64,000 bases of DNA from Nelumbo lutea (taxonomy: Eukaryota; Streptophyta; Magnoliopsida; Proteales; Nelumbonaceae): the NCBI GenBank assembly GCA_022828595.1, contig JAKGHH010000007.1, positions 41,587,973 through 41,651,972 on the forward strand, written 5' to 3'. Numbering within the stretch: the stretch's first letter is position 1; the number at the start of each line of letters is the position of its first letter. The position numbers and the translations under genes were made by a program. Shown here one piece after another: positions 45,401-57,400 of the stretch. The notes below the pieces were generated by a model that did not search any database, was not told the DNA's origin, and was given only the letters and a program-made list of their open reading frames with translations.

Positions 45401-48400
45401 TCCAAGGTGTTGCGAAGTTAGCCTTCGTGATTTACCAACACCCCACCCATTCTCTGAACATCCATGAATACTCTTCACCACTTCATGCCAAAGCTTCTCT
45501 CGCTCCAAGGGCCACCACTACAACCACTTCCCCAACAATGCCAAATTCTTTTTAACCACATTTCCTAGACATAATCCCCTTCCTCTTTAATTCTTACCAC
45601 AACCTCCCATCTGATTAAATGATCTTTTTTTTACCTTCTCCTGGTTCCCAGAGAAAGTCTCTCATCATTTTCTCCAACTTCTTCGCTTCCCTAGGTAGTA
45701 TCCTAAAGACAGAAAGGTAGTAAGTAGGTAGGTTCGCCAAGGTAGCATTAAAGTGATCCTACCACCTAGAGAGATATAAGTCTTCTTCCACAAGGCTAAT
45801 CTCTTTTCAAACTTCTATATGTTTAGATTCCAAAACCTATTTTCCCTAGGATTTTCCCCCAAGGCTATGTTTGGTTTGAAGGAAAAGGTAGGGAAAGGAA
45901 GGGAAAGACAGGGAAGCCTATACAAGGTTTGTTAAGGTTTCCCTACCTTTCCTTTCCTTTCCTTTCCCTACTCTTTCCTTTAAACCAAACACAGCCTAAT
46001 AAAATCCCTAAATAAGAGAAAGGCCAAGAGGAGATAGAACACTCAAGACAATCTGCAACAGCCTCAACCTCCTCAATCCCACTATGTGGATCTTTTCTAG
46101 ATTGATTTTCAAATTGGAAATTCCTTCAAAGCCAAGAACCAATTCCTTTAGGTTTCCTACTTTCTCATTACAACATCCATCACACAAAATCATTAAATCA
46201 TTTGCAAATTGGAGATGACTGACTACAATTTGGTTTCTGTCTGTTCTCCATCTCTTTATAACATCTTCCCTATCAGCCTTGGTGATGATTTGACTGAGCA
46301 CATCAGCTACTAGGGTAAAAAGGAAAAGTGAAAGTGGATCCCCTTGTATAATATCCCTACAAGTTGGAAAAAAAATCCCTTACCACCCCATTAACTAGGA
46401 TGGAATAATGACAAGTACTAACCCAACCAAACATCCAACTACACCACCTTTGCCCAAACCCACACTTCAAAACCTATATTAAAAACTGCCAATGCACCGA
46501 ATCATATGCCTTCTCAAGATCTAGCTTACAAACAGGACCTCTTTGCCTAGATCTCTTCATCTCCTTCACTCGTTCATTGGTAATCAAGATCTGATAAGTT
46601 ATTTGTTGTCCTTGAGTGAAGGTCCCTTGGGCCTGACTAGTGATAGAGGGGAGGACTTGTTTAATCCTCAAAGAAAGAACTTTGGCTTGGATTTTATAAA
46701 TGCTTAATATCAAACTTCTTTGGGATTTGATCCAAGAACGTAGCATTGATGTCGCGGCTAACTGTGTGCTTATCTCCAAATTCCTTAAAGACATCACAGA
46801 AATCATCTTTTCGCACCTCCCAACAATCTGGGTCTGGAGCTTTAGATCTATATTAAGAAAACTACCTGTCTAATCTCTTCGTCGTCAATGTTCCTTTCAA
46901 CCACATAATCTTTTCTTCACCCAGCCTTTGCCAATCCAGGCTTTCCATTTCTAGCCTTTCATTCAGCATGTTGTTTTTGGAGAATTCCCTAATATGAGAA
47001 CGCAAAAAGACAAATCAGGATCCATATCATCCTTTCGATATCCCATTCCTTAATAGTTTTGTTATTTGGAAACATTTCATGATAGACAGTATATTGTATA
47101 AACAATATGTTTCAGGTTTCTTGAAGTTGCCATGTCAAACTCCATATGTCTGTGTTCTATAGGTTGGTGTCCTCATTATAAAGCTTTTATTAAGTCATGC
47201 ATATGAGTATATGACTTTTTATATATTCGAACAAATCTTTCATACTGGTATTTACTAAATTTTGATGGATGCTTGATTCATAATCCAGGGTAATCAGTTT
47301 GAGGGTGCCTTTAGGAGGCATGATGATGGGATAATTCTGGTGCGTTGGGGTCCCATTGAACATGGGAATTCTATTAGAGATGATATTGATGTATTCAATG
47401 TGTTTTAATCTTGTGGAGGTAAAGGAGACCTTTAGATGGTGATTGACCAGATGTGTAGAGTAGGAGATGGTGCATAAGTCTTTTGTCACCATATTAAGAC
47501 AGCTCGATCTTTGGCATCTAGAGTGAAGTTCTTGTTCAGGTGGATTCCAAGGAAGACTTTTTCTTGGAACTAGGGATAAGATTGAAGGAAGTATTGGGAT
47601 GCTAATTATTTTGGGTTTATATTGTGCATAGAGTTTTAGTTGTTTACTTGTTTTTAGTGGCTACTCCTATTGGGATATTGTTCTGTTTTTTTTTTTTTTG
47701 TTGAATGTTTTGTTTCTTCTGCTTGGTGTTCCTATTTGCCTGTGGGTTTATCTTTAGTTGTTTCCACTTTTGTTTTATTTAATGAAATCTTAATTGTTCA
47801 TTCAAAGAGAAAAATTGATATATTGGCAAGGTTAATGCAGGTGGAAACTGATATATACTTTTATTTTCTTGTTTTTGATGAGGTGAGCCTGGATAAAGAT
47901 AGAAAATTGCAAATGCACCAGTTGGAAGTATGGTTCTTTTGTTTAAGATGTTTTATGGGTCAATGTTATTTTAGGGTACTAATTATGCTATTTTTTGTGA
48001 GCTAAAGAGTTCATATTTGTTCTAATGTAAGTAAAAATATGCACTATACCACTTCAAGGTTCTCTACTCAAAGCAACCCATTAAAGATTTTGATATTCAA
48101 CACTGGATAGAATATATTAAAATTAGAGCATCTGTAGTAACATCATTTTCCTTTTTAACATATTTACTTTGTCTATTGAATGTAATGGGTTTCTTAATTC
48201 TTATAGAGGGCATAACTGTTGCAGATTGTGGTTCTGGCATAGGAAGAGTCACTAAGAATCTTCTTCTCAGATATTTCAATGAGGTACAGATTGATTTCTA
48301 CTTTTTGGAGTTTATGCTTTGATTTCTTAGCATATGAAGTTTCCCAAATATATAATTTTAGCTCTTATGGACTTATAAATAAAAATTTCTTTGGGAGGTC

Positions 48401-51400
48401 AATAGGATCTGTTCTCACTCTCATGTATATAGTTAAGGCAGTTTGGCAACTTTAGCAAAACCTAGGAATTTTGGCCTGTGATGGTGAGTTGATGTTTTTT
48501 TCTTATTATTTTTTAGTTCTTCAGATCAGTAAATGACTAGATACGTAGCAAGTTAGCAATCAGGCACACACCACTTATAATATAGACATAATGCATACAG
48601 CCATATATAATATACACAAACACAGAAGCACATTTGGTCATGTACAGAGACCATCTACAGCAACAGTGCAGAGATGCATTTCATAGGTGAAGAGGATTTC
48701 ACTAGGACCATTGCCTTTAAGGAAGTCTGATGCTGATTCTGAAGATATATTTCAAAATTCAAAGGTTGAAGACAGTCATGAAGGCCAGGGATCAGCTGGA
48801 CTTGTAGGGATGTCAATGGAAACCGTGAAGATTTGGGTGCAGGTCAGTTGTTTGAGAAGACACTATGTTGAGTTGGGAACGATTAATGAGGAATGCAAGG
48901 ATATGATAGAGTTCAGGAAGGATACTCTTGTTGTAAGAAGATTCCAAAGTCAAAGAAAGCACAAAAATATTTTGGTTTCAAAAGTTTTTGGTAGACTAAA
49001 GTTTTATTTTATGGGGTAAGTACAGGATTTAGGCCCTATGGAGACTGCACTGTAGACGCAATAACCACAACATGCTCATATCCTTTTTTTTAGAAGCAAC
49101 ATAAAAATTAATTCATTAAATTAGAAAAGAGATAAACAAGTTGTGGTAAGAAACAACATACCCAAGGAATTAAACCGTCCCAATTATTACAAATAAGCAA
49201 AACATGGATTGTCTATGAATCCCTTGTTTAGCTAAACCATCATCCATATATATATATACAAAATGAGTAATTTATTAATGCTTGAAAAAAGTTTACAGAT
49301 CCTTGCTACACAGTAGCCCAAATACAGCAGAAACCAGATTAGCCACCCTGATTACCCTGCCCCTTTTTACTATTAAAGGTTACAGCATTGCTCAAAATAG
49401 AGTGGATCTGTCCACTCCCTGTTTTGCGAGAATACCTGCCAGTCCATTTGCTGTTCTTTTTACCCATCCAAAGCTAGTGTTACAACTTTTTGCAAGGTAG
49501 TCAATTTCTAGGCAAATTTATATTTCCAACGAGCTGAGCTAATTTGTTTTGCCCAAGAAATAACCACCAATAAAGAATGTCCTTCCACTTCAAGCTCTCT
49601 AACACCCATCTGTGTTTCCAGTTTTAGTCCACCTTGTAAGAGAGCCATTGTCTCGGCCTTAACCGAGTTGCCAATTCCAATTGGCTCAGAGAATAAGGCC
49701 ACAACTGCACCTAGATGGTTTCTGAAAGCTCCCCCTATACCTGCCCTCCCCGGATTACCAAAGGAACTCCCATCAAAATTTAATTTCAATTTGTTTGGCC
49801 TTGGAGGTTTCCATTCCATTATCACACTACTTCTTTGTGTGCATCTGTTTGTACCACTTCAGACCATTTCCATAATAAGTCATTTGTGGAAACATCTCTA
49901 AACAATTCCAAAATTTTAGCCCAATGTGCAGATCTGATCCTTATGGATTCAATCAGTTCCTCCATTGACCTATTCTTTTCTTGGAAGATTCTTTTGTTTC
50001 TCTCCTCCCAAATGATACCAAGGCTGCTCTTGTGATTTTCCATAGAGATCTTCCCCTTTTCTTCTGTTTCCTTAAGAAACTAGAGTTAAATAGGCTAGCC
50101 ACATCCTGAGGGGGTACCCATCTGCAACCAAAAAGAGAGCTGCAGCCCAAATACAAGTTACAAACAAATAAGAAAGTAGTAAATGAGGAAGGGTTTCACC
50201 ACTGGCCTTGCAATGGAGACACACATGAGAGAGACAATTATTTGGCCTTCTTTTCTGTAGCACATCACAAGTATTTAACTTCTCGAGGAAACTTTCCCAA
50301 CAAAGAGCCTGCACATAGGAGGGATTGGTTTGCACCAAATTTATATCGTTGGGAGAGATGTAAATCCGTCCTCAAAAATAGGTGTAAACTTGAAAAATTA
50401 GAAAGAAAAAGGAGGAAGAAAAGTAAGAGCAGCAAAACAAGAGAAGAAGATGGAGAAAAGAGGAAGAAAAAGAAAGGTTCGAATAATCCTTCCCTCCCTT
50501 CTCTAATTCTTTTTACTAAAAATTAATGTTAAAATAATTACAAGTATGCCCTTAACTGGGCGGCCAGCTAGGCAGTAACATAAAGAGATTAAACAAAAAG
50601 AAATAACAGACCCATTAAGAGAGGCCCATTAGCTAACAGGAAAATAGAAAAAATATTACAAGAGAAGATACTAGGACCCATTCGGTCCAGTCTCTTTACA
50701 CTCTCCCTCAAGCTGAGCATAGATGTCAATCATGCCCAACTTGCTTATATAGTGTGTCATTTTCCCTCTCGGAACTCCCTTGGTCAAGATATCAGCCAAG
50801 TTCTTCTGATGTGATGAATGGAAAACAAACTTCTCTTGAGGAAACTCTTTCCCTTATAAAATGTCTATCAACCTCAATGTGCTTAGTTCTGTCATGTTGA
50901 ACAGGATTATGTGCAATATTGATAGCTGCTTGGTTGTCACAGTAGAGCATCATTGGCTTCTCATAGTCAACCCCCAATTCTTCTAAAAGGGATCGTAGCC
51001 ATAGTAATTTTGACACACCATGTGCCATTGTCCTGTATTCTACTTCAGTTGAGGATCTAGCAACTACAAACTGTTTCTTACTTCTTCATGAAACAATGTT
51101 CCCAGCGACCAGAGCACAATAACCCGAGGCGGATCTCCTATCATCAATACATCCTACCGAATCAGCATCAGTGAAAGCTTCTAGCTTCATGTGTCCATAT
51201 TTGGAAAATAGAATACCTTTCCCTGGAGTACCTTTTAAGTAACACAAAACCCTTTCTGCAACAGCTAAATGAGCATCTCTGGGAGAATGCATAAATTGAC
51301 TAATAACACTTACTGCATAGGAAATGTCCTACCGAGTCATGCAAGGATATAACAACTTCCCAAGTAGTCTCTGAAACACTCCCTTATTAGATAGAAGTTC

Positions 51401-54400
51401 ACCATTTGTAGCAGAAAGCTTATGATTGGGATCAATAGGAGTGGAGATTGGTTTAGCTCCAAGTTTACCAGTCTCAGCAAGGAGGTCAAGGACATATTTA
51501 CGCTGAGAAATGAAGATACCATCCTTAGATCTAGCAACTTCAATGCCCAAAAAATACCGAAGATCTCCCAAATCTTTGATCTCAAATTCAGAGTTAAGAA
51601 ATCTTTTGATTTTACTGACCTCTTGGGTGTCATTATCTGTGATCACAATATCATCAACATAAACTATCAAAAAGGTCACCAGAGAGCCATTTCTCTTCAA
51701 GGACAGAGCATGATCAGATTGAGTTTATGTGTAACCAAAGGAGACAAGAGCAGCCCTGAACCTCTCAAACCAAGCCTGAGGAGACTATTTGAGACCATAA
51801 ATAGATTTCTGCAGTTTACACACCTTACCTTGCATTTCCTTCCCTTGCACCCTTGGAGGCAAAGACATATAGACCTCTTCATGTAGGTCTCCATTTAAGA
51901 AGGCATTTTTAACATCAAACTAGTGTAGGGGCCAATCAAAAGTAGCAGTTAGAGATAACAAAACCCGGACTGAGGTCATCTTAGCTATAGGAGCAATTGT
52001 CTCAAGATAATCAATACCAGACATCTGAGTGTAGCCTTTAACAACCAGCCTAGCCTTAAACCTCTCAATAGATCCATTAGAGTGATATTTAATGGTACAC
52101 ACCCATTTACAACCCATTGGTTCCTTCCCTTCAAGCAAATCGACAATATCTTAGGTATGGTTCTTATGCAAAGCATCCAGTTCAGCCACCATAGCATCCC
52201 TCCATTCAGGTTTAGATAAAGCTTCCGGTACGGACCTGGGTATCACATGGGAAGAAACAGAAGCAAGAAAAGAGTAGTGGGAAGGAGATAGAAGGCTATA
52301 AGACACGTGTTTGGAGATATAATGGGCTGTACACTTCCGCTTGCCCTTGCGGAGAGCAATATGAATGTTAAGGTTTGGAAAAGATGTAGATGGGTCAGAG
52401 GAAGGCTGACCTGTTACCTCAGTAATGATGGGAGGAGTAAGAGGCTCTTCTGTAGGGGTGGAAACAATTTTCCCATGTCTGGATCTGTGCCTTTCGTACC
52501 ACCTTTAGAGAACAGGATGAGGAGGAATTATAGGAGAATGAGGTGGAGGAGGAACAGGAATATTGGAGGTAGGTCCAGTGGGAGAAGTGGACATCTCATG
52601 AGAGGACTCAAGAGGAATGGGAAGAGGAACAACTGGAGACATAGCAAAGGGTTCTTCAGATTTCTCCCCCTTAGGAGAAATACTAAAGAAAGGAATTGAC
52701 TCAGCAAATGTGACATCCCGAGATACAAAGTGGGTGCCACTAACTGGATCAAAACAACAATATCCCTTATGTGTGGAGGTATATCCCAGAAAAACACATT
52801 TACGAGCCTTAGGTTCAAATTTGTGCCTTTGATGGATGTGAACATGCACATAGCAAGTGCACCCAAAAACACGGAGAGGACTAGAAAAAAGATCCTCATC
52901 CAGGAAGAGAAGGCTAATGGGGGTTTTGAAGTTAAGAATTCGGGAGGGCATACGATTGATCAAAAAGGTAGCAGTAAGAACAATATCTCCCCAAAATTTT
53001 ATAGGAACATGGGATGCAAATAGGAGGGATCTGGCAACTTCAACCACATGTCGGTTCTTCCTTTCCGCCACTCCATTTTGTTGTGGAGTGTAGGAACAAG
53101 AACTTTGATGAATAACCCCAAAAGTTTCAAGATAGGCGGAGAGGGTTTTCTCAAAATACACCTTAGCATTATCAGAACAAAATATTTTGATCTGAGTGTT
53201 AAGCTGGGTGAGGACGAAGTCATGAAATTTTTGCACAATTGTTGGTACTTCATCTCTGGATTTCATGACATAAATCCAAGTGTAACGAGAGTAGTCATCA
53301 ATAAAAAGGATAAAGTACCTGTAACCCCTCATGGTTGGCAATTGACATGGCCCCCACACATCCGAGTGAACAATATGAAAAGGAGAGAGAGAGATCTTTT
53401 ATTGCTTACTGAATAAGATTGTCTACAATGTTTTGCTAGTTCACACGACTCACAATGAAGACTCGATAAAGACACTCCCTTAAAACATATATGGAAACAA
53501 ATGACTCAAAGTAGAAAAAGACAAATGACCAAATCGAAAGGGACATAACATGACTTTGTCAATAGACTCTAACAGGACTGACTCTAAGGCAATTCCATGA
53601 GGTGGTCCAAGAGCTCTATCCGGTGTGTCCAACAAGTATATTCTGTTCGCCTCATGGCCACTCCCAATCATCCTCTGAGATTGCAGGTCCTGAAAAACAC
53701 AATGAGTGGGAAAAAAGGTTATGCTACAATTCATGGATTTAGTTAAGGTGCTAACAGATAAAAGGTTTGTATTAAGTTTAGGGACATGAAGGACAGAGGA
53801 TAAATAAAGGGTGTCAGAGGTCTTTATATCCCCTTTACTAGAAATGGGAGCAAGAGACCCATCAACAAGGGATATTTTCTCTTTACCAGAGAGAAGGTGG
53901 TATGAGCAGAAGAGATTAGATAGGCTGGTCATATGGTTTGATGCACCAGAATCAATAATCCAAGGGATTTTATGATTACCTGAAACTGAAGCATGATTTG
54001 CAGGAGCACGAATACCTGAGTGAGCAAATGCTGCTGCTGATGATGTGTTGCCGGAAGAGTGAGATGAAGAAACAATAGCCTCCAAGTGATTTAGCAGCCT
54101 CCCATACTTTTCAAAATCTGCCTTCATTGCTGCCAATTGCTCAATGGTTGATTTTTCTTCACTCTCCTTATTTCCTTTTTCAGGTACTGTAGCAACATTA
54201 GATGTCTTAGGCTTTCCTGTCTGATTGCCCTTCTTAGAACTATTGTTATTCTTAAACCTGTTGGTAGAAGCTCAGGATGAAGCTTCCAGCAAGTGTCCTT
54301 TGTATGCCTCGGTTTCTTGCAATATTCACATATCTGCTCCTTTTTCTCAATAGGACCCTTTGGCTTTATTCTAGCATGTGCAAAGTGTTCTGTAGGTGGA

Positions 54401-57400
54401 TTCTGTAACTGAACCTGTCGCCTACTCTCTTCACTGCTTATCATAGCGTATGCCTGAGAAAGAGTAACCTCATATTTGGCCAGGATATTTTGCCTAATGA
54501 TGTCAAACTCAGGGTTGAGTCCATTAAGAAATTCAAACACTCTATTTCTCTCCACCAGCTTCCTATACATTTCAGCATCATTCTTACTCTCCCATACAAC
54601 TGTCTCCATAACATCAATTTCTTGCCATAGGGATTTTAGTATAGAATAGTAGATTGCTATACTCTTCTCCCTCTGTCTTAAGTTTTTCACGTCACTTTTC
54701 AACTTGTAGACTCTGGCTACATTCAACTTCTGTGAATAGGTTTCAATAACACTGTTCCATATCTCTTTGGCCAAGGACATCCAGAGATAATGCTGACTTT
54801 ATGAGGTTGCATAGAATTGACCAACCATCCAATGACTATATAGTTCTCCTACATCCATTTCTCAAATTCAGGGTGTGTCTCTTCGGGTTTCACTTTATTA
54901 CCTATGAGATACCCAAGTTTTCCTCTACTATAGACATAAATTCTTATAGACTGTGCCCAAGCAAGATTACACCACTTTCTTTGGCACGCTGTTGTTGTCA
55001 AGAATGTCCATCGCACCACACCAGCAGGCATATTCAGCCTTTCGTGCATGTCTGTCTTCATAACCAACAAAAAACTCTTTTTCTCATCTCCTCTTCTTTG
55101 GTCATTACACCAATACATACATCACGTGCGTTATCCACATCGAATGCATATGGGCGCTATTCAAAGAAATCTGTAGTACGTATAAATGTCTCTATCGCCG
55201 CCATGGTGAATTTCTTTCTTATCCACACTGCAGTTTATTCAGCGCTTTCCGTGACAAGGTAAGAACTTATCTTTTTTTTTGAAGATAAATAAAAAAAATT
55301 TATTGCTAAAAGGGAAAAACATTACAACATAACTAGGTGACAAGATGTCACCCCTCTTGAGTACATCAATAAAAGCCACAAAACAAAGAACAACTTGCAG
55401 AAATAATACACAACTCAGTACACCTCTCAAGAATTCAGCTCCAAAGTCTCTTTTCCGCAGTCCTTGAAACTCTGGAAGCAGTGGCACCCAGCCAATAACT
55501 GTTGAACTAATAACAGCTACCAACTCTTCCATTCTTTTTTCTTTCCCCTCAGCACCTTCTGTTTCTTTCCTTCCATATTTCCCAGCATACAGCAAAAGGA
55601 ATACATGTCCATAGGATCTTAACTTTGATTCCACCTTGAATTCTTGGCCAGCTGCTGAAAATCTCAGTTGGATCAGCCAAAGTACTCCTGCTCACCTTGT
55701 ACTTAACTTGCCTTTCCCCTTCCTCTTCTGGACCTGCAATCCTGACAGTGAAGGGCACCACAACGTGTGGGATCACGAAATCCAACGAAGATCTCTCATA
55801 GAACTGTATGAAAAATAAAAGGCATGAAAATCTAACAATTCACCCTCTTCACGTTAGGGTCCAATATCTGATGGATGGTTGCATTGGACTGATCATAGAG
55901 GTACCCTAAAAACATGGACAAATATTTAAGCTTGTACCCGACCACCATTAGAACCGCCATTAGTAGCAGGGTCTCCCTCACACCGAAGTCAGGCTTTCCA
56001 TCTAATAGAAAATGACATAGGAAATACAAGATGAAGGCCACTAAATGTTTCTGTCCCCCATCATTCCTAATACAAGTTTCTCCCTTCTCTATGCTGTACC
56101 AAAATTTAGACCATTTGTTGAAGGGAAGCTTTCCCCGCTCACCTGTATTGGTGAAAGAAAGACGGAATGCGCTGATCGCCCCTTGCATCTCCTCGAATAC
56201 TGGAACTAACTCTTGGGGTTGACACCCTACATTAGCCAATTGCAATGGAGTGAAAGTCCCCCTTGGAGTTCAGTGCAAGGAGTGAAGGAACATCTTCCAA
56301 GGAGATACCAAAATCCCCAAAATCCCTAAGAAAAGTGTGGGTCCTTGGACTCAAATGAGCAAAGAGGGGCTCCGTGTATTCCAGCCCCCTTCTATTGGCC
56401 ATCCACCTAAAGCAATCCATGGCAACCAACAAACCAATGGATTACAAAAACTTATAGAAAATAGGGCTGCTCAAAACCCAATCGGCCCAATTAGTATACT
56501 CAGTGATTTAAAAGGCATGCCTAACCGCACAGACGAGGCGCATTTCAGGGTATGCGCCTCGCCTAGGTCCTAGGCGCAGCCCTTTCAAAAGGCGTCTGCC
56601 TTTTGAAAATTTAGCGCTTTTTTGCTTTTTTTGCTCGCTCACCGAAGCTCCAAGAGACCCCAATTTGTTAATGTTGTTCATTCATTCATCCTAATAAAAT
56701 GTCTTCTTAAAAAGCAATTAAAACTATAAAATCATTATTTTTTTTGTGTGAAAACTAAGAATTTAAGACCTAACGTGGACTTGTTTGGGCTTGCCTTGAG
56801 GGTAATGGCTCAAAGGTGGCTCGTAGAATCAGGAATGTAATATGTTTTACATTACATTAGCTATGTGAAGTATTGCAATTGAGTGAAAAAAGAGATTAGA
56901 GGTTTTACATGCTTGAAAATGTTTTATATGTTTGATTTTATTTTTAAATTCTCATTTGAAAATGCTTTACATCCTATGTTTATGTATTTTAATTTTAGAT
57001 AATAGATTTTTTAAACATTACTTTAAAATTTTAGTTTATATTTTTTTATTAATATTATGTTTTATATATATTTTTTATTTTTTGGCTTTTTTTGAATTTT
57101 CTGACATTTTTTTTTATTTTTAACTTTTTTTTTTAAATTTTTGTGCCTTGCTTCAAAAAGGCGCGCGCCTCGCCTTGTGCCTTGCGCCTCAAGCGCAAAT
57201 TGACCTTTGTGCCTGGTGCTTTTAAAACACCAAGTATACTCTTCATCGTCAAACTCACAACATTGGATTCCTTACCAAATACATCAAAGCAGAGAAAAGA
57301 GTCACATGATATGATATCGTACTTGCCATTCTCTCCTAGTGAAACCAGCACAGGAGGGTGAAACCCTCACCCCATCTCCTTGTTCTCTAAGGCCATGGAT

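Larger units (their letters stand above)
50350..55203 (-). mobile_element. Ty1/copia retrotransposon lacking its 5' LTR
   Basis: Minus-strand order is gag (from about 55,203), protease, integrase, RT and RNase H, then the 3' LTR at 50,350-50,700. Integrase before RT is the copia order. No matching LTR or TGGTATCAGAGC-type primer site is visible to the right of gag; instead a LINE begins at about 55,268. Stops and frameshifts break every domain. It lies within intron 3 of the methyltransferase, antisense to that gene. Confidence 0.88.

Noticed and set aside
47190..47492. 100-residue minus-strand frame in methyltransferase intron 2
   Set aside because: Not recognised; no motif supports a retroelement or host gene assignment.
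52307..53416. Arg-rich and other plus frames opposite the copia integrase
   Set aside because: They are shadows of the open minus-strand integrase frame.
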